In this document: positions 47,377 through 56,274 of the stretch, piece by piece | How the letters are laid out: each line of letters starts with the position of its first letter | Numbering within the stretch: the first letter of the stretch is position 1 | From: Glaciecola sp. 33A | GTDB lineage: Bacteria; Pseudomonadota; Gammaproteobacteria; Enterobacterales; Alteromonadaceae | Direction of reading: 5' to 3' | NCBI RefSeq assembly: GCF_002836745.1 | Contig: NZ_PJAR01000039.1 | Location: 1 to 64,000 of the forward strand | Length of the DNA stretch: 64,000 bases | The notes under the pieces: generated by a model | Told to the model about the DNA's origin: nothing | Databases searched by the model: none | The model's input: only the letters and a program-made list of their open reading frames with translations | Position numbers and translations under genes: made by a program

Positions 47377-48750
47377 TTAGTTGGCGCCATAAAGGACTGA
47401 AGGCAACCATGTGATAATACCGGGCCAAATTGCCATTAGAATCAACAAACAAAGCTGAATGATAATAAATGGGATCACGCCTTTATAAATTTGTTCTGTC
47501 TTGACAGTATGTGATGTGACACCTCGAAGATAAAACAATGCAAAGCCGAAAGGCGGTGTTAAAAAACTGGTCTGCAAGTTGACTGCAATCATAATGCCTA
47601 ACCAGATAGGATCGAGCCCCATCATAAGTAAAATAGGTGCAATAATTGGGACTACCACAAAGGTAATCTCAATAAAATCGAGAATAAAGCCAAGTAGAAA
47701 AATAACCACCATTACTAACAACACAGCGGTAAATACGCCGCCAGGTAAATCGGCAAAGAATGCTTGTAAAAGCTCTTCACCGCCAAAACCACGAAAGACG
47801 AGGGAAAATATCGATGCGCCAATTAGAATTAAAAAAACCATTGATGTGATTTTTGTGGTTTCGCGCACCACATATTGAGTATTCTTACCATTGATTTTCT
47901 TCTTCAATAACGCCAGAAAAACGGAACCAATAGCGCCAACAGCGGCAGCTTCTGTGGGTGTTGCTTTGCCCGTTAATATTGCCCCTAATACAGCAATAAT
48001 CAGCAATAACGGAGGCAGTAACGCAAGAAGAAGTGATTTTACGTTAGCGTGCTCACTTTCTTGGCCATGCGCTGGCACTTGCGACGGGCTAAACTTACTG
48101 ACACCCCATAAATACAGTAAGTAAAAAATAACCAGAATGAGCCCCGGAACAATAGCACCGACAAATAAGTCGCCTACAGAGACACTGTCGGGCGAAAATA
48201 TCCCCATATCAAGCTGTGCTTTTTGATATGCACTAGATAACACATCGCCCAGCAGAACGAGTGCGATAGAAGGCGGAATAATTTGCCCTAACGTACCCGT
48301 TGCACAAATAGTTCCCGTAGCTAGAGACGGCGAATAACCTCTTTTCAGCATCGTAGGCAATGACAGCAAGCCCATTGTTACTACTGTAGCACCAACAATA
48401 CCAGTGCTGGCTGCTAGTAACATACCGACTAATACAACCGATACACCGAGGCCCGTTTTAAAGCGACCCAATAAACCTGACATTGCGACTAACAGGTCTT
48501 CCGCAATTTTGGAGCGCTCTAGCACAACCCCCATAAAAACAAATAGCGGAACCGCAATAAGAGTTTGATTTTTCACAATACCGAATAAACGGCTTGGTGT
48601 TGCTAGCAAATAACTACCGTCAAACACGCCAAAAAAAATACCAATGCCGGCGAAAACTAGGGATGTGCCAGCAAGAGTCAATGCGACAGGGTAACCAATC
48701 AACAAGAACAAACAAACCACAAGAAACAGGACCAGAGAGAGAATTTCCAT
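47377..48750 (-). CDS. TRAP transporter large permease (DctM family)
   Basis: A 457-residue inner-membrane protein of about 12 helices, with the DctM motifs TGIVGATVVTMGLLSLPTML and GTLGQIIPPSIALVLLGD. It forms the Na+-driven translocation path. Near the end, QTSFLTPPFGFALFYLRG is a second conserved half-site. Its start overlaps the small permease stop by one base (TAATG), so the two are translationally coupled. Confidence 0.93.
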   Translation of the reverse strand: MEILSLVLFLVVCLFLLIGYPVALTLAGTSLVFAGIGIFFGVFDGSYLLATPSRLFGIVKNQTLIAVPLFVFMGVVLERSKIAEDLLVAMSGLLGRFKTGLGVSVVLVGMLLAASTGIVGATVVTMGLLSLPTMLKRGYSPSLATGTICATGTLGQIIPPSIALVLLGDVLSSAYQKAQLDMGIFSPDSVSVGDLFVGAIVPGLILVIFYLLYLWGVSKFSPSQVPAHGQESEHANVKSLLLALLPPLLLIIAVLGAILTGKATPTEAAAVGAIGSVFLALLKKKINGKNTQYVVRETTKITSMVFLILIGASIFSLVFRGFGGEELLQAFFADLPGGVFTAVLLVMVVIFLLGFILDFIEITFVVVPIIAPILLMMGLDPIWLGIMIAVNLQTSFLTPPFGFALFYLRGVTSHTVKTEQIYKGVIPFIIIQLCLLILMAIWPGIITWLPSVLYGAN

Positions 48751-49271
48751 TATTTGGACACGCCAGCCAATATTAAGCTTTGTTTAATTGCTTCTGATAT
48801 ACCCTGCAAAAACATGGTAAATGAAAATAATAAAATGAACGACTTCAACACATACAAAAAAGGAAGACCGCCAGACTCCATAGAACCTTCGAGCGTTCGC
48901 CATGATTCGAATACGTAATGCCAACTAACAGCAGTAATAAAAGTCATCACCGGCAATAGCAAAAATAATGTGCCGACTAGATTAACCAGTGCTTTTCGCC
49001 GATGACTAAAGCCTCGATAAAATACATCAACACGAACATGGCCATCATGTTGCAGGGTGTAAGCACTACCAAGCAAAAAAACGGCGGCATGCAGATAAAC
49101 AACTGACTCTTGCATGGCTATCCAGCCAAGATTAAAGCCGTAGCGTAAAACCACCACGGCGAACGTAACTGCAGCCATTAAGAACGTAAAATAACTGACA
49201 CATTCGCCTATTCTTTTATTAATGACGTCAATTGTTGCTGATACGGATGAAACTGCGCCGACTAACGACAT
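48750..49271 (-). CDS. TRAP transporter small permease (DctQ family)
   Basis: A 173-residue four-helix inner-membrane subunit. WIAMQESVVYLHAAVFLLGSAYTLQHDGHVRVDVFY is the family signature (Q-E, HAxxFLLG, DGHVRVD). I start at 49271, where GAGGG lies 6 bases upstream; the next ATG upstream (49295) has no good site. It is the first gene of the TRAP operon. Confidence 0.9.
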   Translation of the reverse strand: MSLVGAVSSVSATIDVINKRIGECVSYFTFLMAAVTFAVVVLRYGFNLGWIAMQESVVYLHAAVFLLGSAYTLQHDGHVRVDVFYRGFSHRRKALVNLVGTLFLLLPVMTFITAVSWHYVFESWRTLEGSMESGGLPFLYVLKSFILLFSFTMFLQGISEAIKQSLILAGVSK

Positions 49272-49519
49272 GGCATACCCTCGCCTATTGGTCATTCTTT
49301 AATAAAATGTTAATGAACGTATTCTGGCACATATAAACGCCTGACGTTAAGTCTTTTTTGTCTTGATAGAGTGATTTACACGCACACTTTGTGAACCAAT
49401 TCGGAGAAAATATGAGTGCTTATTTTAAACCAACGATGGCTTGATCCAGAAGCAAGTTAATATAATAGAAATTAAGATCTCAAAAGACAGAATTATACTG
49501 TTCCAATATTGTTAAACAA

Positions 49520-50947
49520 CTAATAAGCGTTTTTATCAACAAATCCTTTAAATATAGTCACTGTAATGATTTTTATGTCCAACCAAACTGACCAGCGGTG
49601 AATATACTCCAGATCATATTCGACTCGTTTGACCATTTTATTAACGGTTTCTGTCTCTCCTCTAAAACCGTTAATTTGCGCCCAGCCGGTAATGCCAGGT
49701 TTGACTTTGTGTCGCAGCATGTATCCTTCAATCAACTTGCGATACTGCTCATTATGCGCAACGGCATGCGGACGAGGACCAACGATCGACATTCTGCCTT
49801 GCAATACATTAAAAAACTGAGGGAGTTCGTCTAAGGACCGGCGACGCAGAAACGCACCAAACGGAGTTACTCGTTTATCATCCACTGTTACTTGTTCTAT
49901 CTTTTCTCCGTTATCTTCAGTGAGCATCGATCGAAACTTATATATTTTTATTTGACGACCGTCTAAACCATAACGACTTTGTTTGAAAATAATGGGACCT
50001 GTTGAGGTTGCTTTTATGCCGATGGCGATGAATAACATGGGTATTGCTATCAGTACTAAAATGCAAGCACTAAGTATCATGTCTTCAGCTCGTTTTAATA
50101 CATTATTAGCGCCTTGAAAGGGCGTATCAAATACACTGAGAGTCTGCACGGAACCGACGGTTTGCCATCTTGCATTTAACAGATTATAAATAAAGAAATT
50201 AGGAATAATATAAACGCTGCAAGTGGTATCACTGCAGCGATTTAGTATATCCATGATTCTATTTTCAGCGCTCATGGGCATTGCAACATAAATAAAATCA
50301 ATTTCACCTCTATTGGCCGCCTCTAATGCATCTTCAATAGTGCCTACCACGTTGCTTTGCAATTCATTGGGTAATCGACTGGCTTCTCTATCATCAAAAA
50401 TACCTTTTAAACGAATACCGAGATGTTCATTATCAGTGATTTGTTGGAATAAATTATAACCCGATGGGGTTGCCCCAACGATCGCAGCATAACGAGAATT
50501 TCGACCTTTTTTACGCAAAACAAACAAGAACTCACGAAACACGATACGCCAAGCAGATAACGCAGGATAGGTAGCAATTAGCCACATTAATATTGTTATT
50601 TCACCGTAGGCAGCTAATGCGGGAAAGAAATACGCAAACGCTATGATACCAATGCCGGTTATTGTCCAAGCAGTAAATGTGTATTTAATCAGCAAAGTGG
50701 TTGACTGTGTTCGCCAAGATCTATATAAATCGAGACCTTCTGCGGTGACGTTAAAACCGATAATGCCAATAAATAGTACGATCATACTTGAGGGTTCAAT
50801 ATCAACTCGGCGAACAATTAAGATTAGAAAGTAGAGCAGTGAAATAGTAACAAGATCGACAAGCCGATACACAGTAGAAAAACTACTCTTGTTCGATTGA
50901 ATAATCCCTGCACCTCTGTATCTACCGGTTTTTGTAGGTTTTTTCAT
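49520..50947 (-). CDS. Undecaprenyl-phosphate glucose phosphotransferase (initiating sugar transferase)
   Basis: A 475-residue membrane enzyme that puts the first sugar phosphate onto undecaprenyl phosphate for exopolysaccharide. Four N-terminal helices (about 20-125) and a CoA-binding-like middle domain (about 140-265) are followed by a helix near 285 and the bacterial sugar transferase domain (KFRSML, RRSLDELPQFFNVLQGRMSIVGPRP, HKVKPGITGWAQINGFRGET). The full length and middle domain match the WcaJ/VpsL type. AAGGGT lies 6 bases before the ATG. It is divergent from the export operon, with about 460 bases between. Confidence 0.93.
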   Translation of the reverse strand: MKKPTKTGRYRGAGIIQSNKSSFSTVYRLVDLVTISLLYFLILIVRRVDIEPSSMIVLFIGIIGFNVTAEGLDLYRSWRTQSTTLLIKYTFTAWTITGIGIIAFAYFFPALAAYGEITILMWLIATYPALSAWRIVFREFLFVLRKKGRNSRYAAIVGATPSGYNLFQQITDNEHLGIRLKGIFDDREASRLPNELQSNVVGTIEDALEAANRGEIDFIYVAMPMSAENRIMDILNRCSDTTCSVYIIPNFFIYNLLNARWQTVGSVQTLSVFDTPFQGANNVLKRAEDMILSACILVLIAIPMLFIAIGIKATSTGPIIFKQSRYGLDGRQIKIYKFRSMLTEDNGEKIEQVTVDDKRVTPFGAFLRRRSLDELPQFFNVLQGRMSIVGPRPHAVAHNEQYRKLIEGYMLRHKVKPGITGWAQINGFRGETETVNKMVKRVEYDLEYIHRWSVWLDIKIITVTIFKGFVDKNAY

Positions 50948-51123
50948 TACAACCCTTGCGCAATTATTTACAATACCTTGTTGAGCCTATCTATTTTCCG
51001 CAATATCGCAATATAAGGTGTTCTTTATTAGTTTAGCGATGTGCTTTTTGCTTTTGCAATTTCACATCAAGCAGCCAAGCTCAGATTTATTACTTAACAT
51101 ATCACGGTCACCTTGAATAAAAA

Positions 51124-51151
51124 TTGACAACATCTTCGCAGCAGATACATT
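51124..51151 (+). promoter_or_regulatory. Candidate sigma-70 promoter of the export operon
   Basis: TTGACA and TACATT are 16 bases apart, about 255 bases before the first gene. The match is good at -35 and moderate at -10. In AT-rich DNA such a hit could occur by chance. Confidence 0.3.
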
Positions 51152-51269
51152 GCGCACAATTTTAGGTGGTTAGTATTTGTTCATTGTTTTAGACATAATA
51201 CATAGGATACAATATTATCGTATAAGTTGTCTTTACACACGAGCAATAATATAAGCATAAGAAAAGATG

Positions 51270-51316
51270 GCCTGCAAAGAATTGATAAAGACCATAGAAA
51301 TGGTCTTTTTGCAGGC
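51270..51316 (+). promoter_or_regulatory. Nested hairpin in the export-operon leader
   Basis: The outer stem is GCCTGCAAA (51270-51278) with TTTGCAGGC (51308-51316). The inner stem is AAAGACCAT (51287-51295) with ATGGTCTTT (51300-51308), loop AGAA. The inner hairpin ends in a T run, so it is terminator-like, and the outer arm could compete with it. It lies 90 bases before the first gene of the operon and may act as an attenuator or processing site. Confidence 0.55.
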
Positions 51317-51405
51317 AGCAAAAGAACTTAAAAACGAGCTAAAAAATAGCGTTACTTTATATTTATTTGGATTCTATAAATAACTACACCAAAAAGGACA
51401 ACGGA

Positions 51406-52617
51406 ATGAAAGTATTAAAAGTTACTTGCGTAATTGTGTTGGTAATTAGTAGCATAAATATTAGTGCACAACAGTTTCAAAATCCGGCGAGTGTGGAGTT
51501 CGGTAGTTTCGACGTCACTCCAACTGTCGATTTTGGCTTGCGTTATGACGATAACGTCATTCGCTCAAACGTGAATAAAATAAACAGTTGGTCGCAAATA
51601 GTTTCACCACAAATCGTTATGTTAGACAGCTTTGGAGCAAGCCAAGTGCGGGTTGGTTATCGTTTGCGTAACGAGCGTTTTTTTAGTAGTTCAGAAGACA
51701 ACTACACTGATCACTTTTTCAATGCAGCCGTTGATTTTGAGCTTAATTCACGCAATCGGTTCGATGTAGGTATCGACTTCACCGACGGTCACGAGGACCG
51801 AGGTACTGGCTTTTCAATTGGTAACGCTGAACCTTTAAGTAGGCCTGATAGTTTTAAGCATAGCGAATTTGATATGCTGTATTCATATGGGGCTTTTAAT
51901 GCAGACGGTCGTTTGGATATTAACTTCAATATTACTAATCGCGATTACGATATAGATACACCTGAGTATCGCGCACGCGATAGATCGTTTACTAATGTTG
52001 GTGGTACATTCTTTTATCGTATTGGGGCGGTTACTGACGCTACTTTTGATATTATTTATAGAGATGTTAATTACAAATTCGATTTAAATGCGATGTCACT
52101 ATTAGACAGTGAGGAAATCTCTTACCTTGTTGGTCTAGAGTGGGAGGCAACCGCTCGAACTTCTGGATTTGCTAAAATTGGTTATCAAGAAAAGAACTTT
52201 GACTCGCCTTTGCGTGAAGATTTTGAAGGCATAGATTGGGCTGCTGGTATTTTGTGGGAACCTGTTACTTACTCTACATTCAACTTCACGGCAAGCAACG
52301 ATACGGATGAAACAAATGGTGAGGGCAACTTTATTCGAGGCCGCGATTACGCTTTAGAATGGCGCCATGTTTGGTTAGCAGATAAATTAAGAAGCTCAAC
52401 TTCCTATACTTGGGGTACTGACCGTTATGAAGGTCAAATAAGTGATGTTGGTATTCGTGAAGATGACCTCGTTAGATTTAGAGCTTCTTTGTACTATCAG
52501 TTTCGTCGTTATATGAACATCGAAGTAGGTTATATTTATGACGAACGTGACAGTAACCGAACTGCCATTGAGTACGACCGAAATCAGTTTATAATCAGCG
52601 CATTATTCACGCTATAG
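51406..52617 (+). CDS. Outer-membrane beta-barrel of the exopolysaccharide export system (VpsM-like)
   Basis: A 403-residue exported protein: signal peptide to about residue 20 (NISA|QQF), then alternating aromatic strands throughout with many [D/N]-rich turns, ending RNQFIISALFTL, a typical barrel end with a terminal aromatic-x-Leu. The start at 51406 has AAGGA 7 bases upstream; the frame from 51367 begins at a TTG without a site. It is the first gene of the export operon, directly before a short OPX protein. That is the arrangement of composite OPX/beta-barrel translocons such as Vibrio VpsM-VpsN. Confidence 0.8.
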   Translation: MKVLKVTCVIVLVISSINISAQQFQNPASVEFGSFDVTPTVDFGLRYDDNVIRSNVNKINSWSQIVSPQIVMLDSFGASQVRVGYRLRNERFFSSSEDNYTDHFFNAAVDFELNSRNRFDVGIDFTDGHEDRGTGFSIGNAEPLSRPDSFKHSEFDMLYSYGAFNADGRLDINFNITNRDYDIDTPEYRARDRSFTNVGGTFFYRIGAVTDATFDIIYRDVNYKFDLNAMSLLDSEEISYLVGLEWEATARTSGFAKIGYQEKNFDSPLREDFEGIDWAAGILWEPVTYSTFNFTASNDTDETNGEGNFIRGRDYALEWRHVWLADKLRSSTSYTWGTDRYEGQISDVGIREDDLVRFRASLYYQFRRYMNIEVGYIYDERDSNRTAIEYDRNQFIISALFTL

Positions 52618-52638
52618 TGCTAAAAAAGTGAGGTGTTT

Positions 52639-53199
52639 ATGACGTTAAAGTTACCGTCACTGTTAAGATATTTAACACTGCTTGTTGTTTATATCTTTGT
52701 TGTATGTGCGACTGCCCGGGCGCAAGGTAACGCGGACCTAAGCCAATACAAATTGGGTTCGGGTGACGTAGTAAAAATAACGGTATTTGGTCAAAAGGAC
52801 TTGTCCGTGCAAACTCGACTATCAAATATCGGTGCTATTAACTACCCCTTCCTCGGTGACATTAATTTAGTTGGGCTCACGGTCAACGAAGTTGAGAATA
52901 GAATTGACGACGGACTGCGTGGCGATTACTTAGTGAACCCGTCAGTATCGGTGACTGTGCTTGAATATAGGCCTTTCTTTATTGATGGCGCTGTAAATCG
53001 CCCGGGTGGCTACCCATATCAACCTGGGTTGTCGGTGAATAAAGCAGCAGCATTGGCTGGTGGTTTTACTGAGCGTGCGTCACGAGAAAAAATTATCATC
53101 GTTAGAAAAATTATTGGCGTTGAAACCACCATTGAAGCTGATGCCTCAGATGTCATATTGCCCGGCGATATCGTGACTGTGCAAGAACGCTTTTTCTAA
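52639..53199 (+). CDS. Short polysaccharide export (OPX, Wza-like) protein
   Basis: A 186-residue periplasmic protein: signal peptide (ATARA|QGN), a polysaccharide-export domain (YKLGSGDVVKITVFGQKDLSVQTRLSN-type start), and one SLBB-like domain (FFIDGAVNRPGGYPYQPGLSVNKAAALAGG). It is half the length of E. coli Wza (379) and lacks the C-terminal helix that crosses the outer membrane. It must therefore rely on the preceding barrel. ATG at 52639 with GTGAGG 5 bases upstream; a GTG two codons earlier overlaps that site. There is no lipobox. Confidence 0.9.
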   Translation: MTLKLPSLLRYLTLLVVYIFVVCATARAQGNADLSQYKLGSGDVVKITVFGQKDLSVQTRLSNIGAINYPFLGDINLVGLTVNEVENRIDDGLRGDYLVNPSVSVTVLEYRPFFIDGAVNRPGGYPYQPGLSVNKAAALAGGFTERASREKIIIVRKIIGVETTIEADASDVILPGDIVTVQERFF

Positions 53200-53213
53200 A
53201 TATAGAGACCTAT

Positions 53214-55463
53214 ATGACCTTGCACGCAAACGAACAAATTGAAGTAAAATCAAATGATACGGACATCATCGATGTTGTTCAGTATTGGGGCACGGTTAAG
53301 AGCTACCTCTGGCGGATTATCGGTTTGGCTCTTCTGCTAACCACATTAGCTTCGCTTATCGTGTTGTCTATGACACCGCGTTATATTGCGACAGCGTCTC
53401 TTCTGATTGAAGCCGAGCAGGCTAATGTGCTCTCTATTGAAGAAGTGTATGGATTGGATTCAAGTAGAAAAGAATACTTTGAAACACAATACGAAATATT
53501 GCGCTCCCGTCATATAGCCGAGAAAGTAGTTGATGAGCTTAGTTTGTACGACAACGATCTCTATAACCTAGATATTAGTAAAGCAAATAGAAGCAGTTTC
53601 GTTGAGTCAGTTGATGCAGCAATAGATTTTTTAAAAAATTCATTACCCTTTTTACCGCAACAACTAGAAGAAGTAAAAACCGAACAGGAGCGACTCTTGG
53701 CAAGACGCTCTTATGCTGTATCTCAAGTAATGGAATTTTCAAGTATTACTCCACTGAGAAACACACAGGTAGTAAATATCTCATTTGAAAGTCCGGACCG
53801 TAAGCTTGCTTCAGTCGTAGCGAATACCTTATCTGACGTGTATATAGAAAACTACTTGGAAAGTAAGTTGGACATGACCGCAAAGGCAACAACTTGGCTA
53901 AATGAAAGTTTACAAGGCTTACGCACAAAGCTAGATAGCGCTGAAAAAAGCTTAGCTGAATTTTATGAGCGTGAGCAACTTGTCGATATTGATGGTGTTG
54001 TAGGTTTGGCTTCAGAACAACTTCAGCAACTCAGTGACCAACTTATTGATGCACAAGTAATGTTGCAAAGAAACATTACTATTTACGGGCAAGTCAACCA
54101 GTCAGGAGCCGATTTTACGTTACTCTCTAGCTTGCCAGAAGTGCTAAACCACCCTTCAATTCAAAATATCAAACGAGAAGAAGTGGTCGCTGAAAGTAAA
54201 GTATCTGAACTTAAAGAAGTGTACGGCCAGAAACACCCCATAATGATTGCAGCTAACGCCGAACTTAATTCAATTAAAAATAGTGCTCGTAACCAAATTA
54301 CGGTTTTAATATCAGGGATCACTACCGAATTTCGCATTGCTGAAAAAAAAGTTGCTGGGCTTAAAAAAGACGTTGAGGCTGCAAAGAGTGAGTTTCGTAA
54401 GTTATCTAGCTTAGAGAATCAACGTAAGACACTACAGCGTGATGTTGATATCAACCAGCAATTATATAATTCGTTTTTTACACGTTTAAAAGAAACCGAC
54501 CAACTAGGCGGTTTTGAATCGGCAAATGCCCGAGTACTTGATGCCGCCACGTTTCCTGATAATCCTGCGAAACCTAAAAAAGGGTTAATTATCGCTGCTG
54601 CTTTTGTGATGAGTTTAGCTTTAGGTGTATTCTTAGCACTGTCGCTCGAGGCACTGAATAGTGGTATTCGGTCAGTTGATGATGTTGAGCGAAAACTCGG
54701 TCAGCGTATGCTGGGTATCATCCCATGGCAAACACTTAGGAAAAAACAAAAGTTACCATTACGTCATTTCTTCGACAACAATCATCATATGTTCAGCGAG
54801 TCAGTGAGGACCTTAAGAACAAGCCTACAGTTGTTGAATTTAGACAAGCCTTCGCAAACAATCTTGGTCACTTCTAGCGTGCCTCATGAGGGTAAGAGCA
54901 CCGTTTCAATTAACTTAGCATTTGCCATGGGCCAACTTAGCAAAGTATTGCTTCTTGATACCGACTTACGCCGACCTACTCTGGCTAAACAATTCGACTT
55001 ACCCGGTTTTCAACCTGGGCTTTCAAATTTAATTGCAGGTACTCATACGCTTGAAGAATGTATTGTGACCGACCAAAAATCAGGCATTGATTTAATATGT
55101 GCGGGAAGTTTGCCACCTAATCCACAAGAATTACTTGCCTCTGAACAATTCAAGATATTGATGGTAACGCTCAAAACTAAATACGAACATATTATTGTCG
55201 ATAGTGCACCAACCCAAGCAGTAAGTGACGCTGTTATTGTCTCTAAGGTTTGTGACTCAGTAGTTTACGTAGTCCGAAGTGACAGTACGAGCTATAAGAT
55301 AATCAACAACGGTTTATCTCGCTTTATGCAAATTGGACATAGAGTTGATGGTGTTGTGTTAAACCAAGTTGACTTGAAAAAGGCTAAAAAGACTGGCGAA
55401 TATTCCGGCTTTTACGACCAATACGGATACCAGAGCTATCCAACGGATTCACACAAATCGTGA
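53214..55463 (+). CDS. Wzc-type polysaccharide co-polymerase and tyrosine kinase (VpsO-like)
   Basis: A 749-residue inner-membrane protein. A Wzz domain has TM1 at about 35-57, a long periplasmic coiled coil and TM2 at about 458-478. A cytosolic BY-kinase follows: Walker A SVPHEGKST near 555, Walker A' LLLDTDLRRPT near 580 and Walker B IIVDSAP. The tail holds five Tyr residues (EYSGFYDQYGYQSY), the autophosphorylation cluster that controls oligomer cycling and chain length. Its stop overlaps the phosphatase start by 4 bases. Confidence 0.94.
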   Translation: MTLHANEQIEVKSNDTDIIDVVQYWGTVKSYLWRIIGLALLLTTLASLIVLSMTPRYIATASLLIEAEQANVLSIEEVYGLDSSRKEYFETQYEILRSRHIAEKVVDELSLYDNDLYNLDISKANRSSFVESVDAAIDFLKNSLPFLPQQLEEVKTEQERLLARRSYAVSQVMEFSSITPLRNTQVVNISFESPDRKLASVVANTLSDVYIENYLESKLDMTAKATTWLNESLQGLRTKLDSAEKSLAEFYEREQLVDIDGVVGLASEQLQQLSDQLIDAQVMLQRNITIYGQVNQSGADFTLLSSLPEVLNHPSIQNIKREEVVAESKVSELKEVYGQKHPIMIAANAELNSIKNSARNQITVLISGITTEFRIAEKKVAGLKKDVEAAKSEFRKLSSLENQRKTLQRDVDINQQLYNSFFTRLKETDQLGGFESANARVLDAATFPDNPAKPKKGLIIAAAFVMSLALGVFLALSLEALNSGIRSVDDVERKLGQRMLGIIPWQTLRKKQKLPLRHFFDNNHHMFSESVRTLRTSLQLLNLDKPSQTILVTSSVPHEGKSTVSINLAFAMGQLSKVLLLDTDLRRPTLAKQFDLPGFQPGLSNLIAGTHTLEECIVTDQKSGIDLICAGSLPPNPQELLASEQFKILMVTLKTKYEHIIVDSAPTQAVSDAVIVSKVCDSVVYVVRSDSTSYKIINNGLSRFMQIGHRVDGVVLNQVDLKKAKKTGEYSGFYDQYGYQSYPTDSHKS

Positions 55464-56188
55464 TTGACCTGCACAGCCATATATTGCATGGGATTGATGA
55501 TGGCGCGAAAACGCTTGAGGATGCCGTCGCGATGGCGAAGCATTCTGTTGAATTTGGCGTAACACACATGGTATGCACTCCGCATATTCATCAAGGCGTA
55601 TTTGACAACAACTTAGCCACTATTACACCCGCTTATGCGCAACTAGTGTCAGCACTTAAAGAACAAAAAGTGCATTTGAAATTGGCGTTTAGTTGCGAAG
55701 TCAGAGTCACTCCAGACATACTACAGTGGATAAATGCAGAATCTTTGCCTTTTATAGGTGAATGGGAAGGTAAAAAAGCACTTTTATTAGAATTGCCTCA
55801 TAGCCACATTCCCCCTGGTGTAGAAAATTTAGTGCGCTGGTTATTTAAGAACAACATTCAGACCATTATTCCTCATCCTGAACGTAATCGCGATATTATT
55901 GCCGACTACAATAAAATACATATGCTTAAGCGCATCGGCTGTTTGTTTCAAGTCACTGCTGGCGCTTTTATAGGTCGCTTTAATGAAAAAGTACAACTGG
56001 TCGCAGAGCGCTTGCTTGCCGACGACCTCATCACCTATGTTGCCTCCGACATGCATAACTTGCATCGTCGGCCTAATGATATGTTGGCCTGTAAACAAGC
56101 GATTATACAAATAGCCAACAGCGACATCGCAAATGCGCTAGTTTATGATGTACCGTTAATAATTTCTAAAAACTTAAATTGGCAGTAA
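55460..56188 (+). CDS. PHP-type protein-tyrosine phosphatase (CpsB/CapC/YwqE family)
   Basis: A 242-residue metal-dependent phosphatase of the PHP fold. The first motif IDLHSHILHGIDDGA and the later CTPHIHQGVF, IPHPERNRD and SDMHNLHRRP carry the metal-binding His and Asp residues. It should dephosphorylate the Tyr tail of the kinase encoded just before it. GTG start; GTGA overlaps the kinase stop, so production is coupled. This class is best known from Gram-positive capsule loci; many gammaproteobacteria use a small Wzb-type phosphatase instead. Confidence 0.9.
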   Translation: MIDLHSHILHGIDDGAKTLEDAVAMAKHSVEFGVTHMVCTPHIHQGVFDNNLATITPAYAQLVSALKEQKVHLKLAFSCEVRVTPDILQWINAESLPFIGEWEGKKALLLELPHSHIPPGVENLVRWLFKNNIQTIIPHPERNRDIIADYNKIHMLKRIGCLFQVTAGAFIGRFNEKVQLVAERLLADDLITYVASDMHNLHRRPNDMLACKQAIIQIANSDIANALVYDVPLIISKNLNWQ

Positions 56189-56214
56189 ATCTGTTGATGA
56201 ATAGAGCAAAAAAA

Positions 56215-56274
56215 CATAGTGCGAACAAATATAGTGCAAACAAATATAGTGCAAACAAATAAAGTGCGAACAAA
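56215..56274 (+). repeat. Four tandem 15-bp repeats at the start of the vpsP-like gene
   Basis: Four units of about ATAGTGCRAACAAAT run head to tail with a few changes, the last being the most diverged. In the vpsP frame each adds five residues (VQTNI-like) and supplies a GTG codon. An ATG at 56197 reads the repeats in another frame and stops at TAA in the last unit. Confidence 0.85.

Larger units (their letters stand above)
50948..51405. other. Divergent control region of the exopolysaccharide locus
   Basis: 458 bases between the sugar transferase and the export operon. It holds a candidate sigma-70 promoter (51124-51151, plus strand) and a two-part hairpin in the likely leader RNA (51270-51316). 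I saw no JUMPstart/ops element and no -24/-12 element. Confidence 0.5.
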
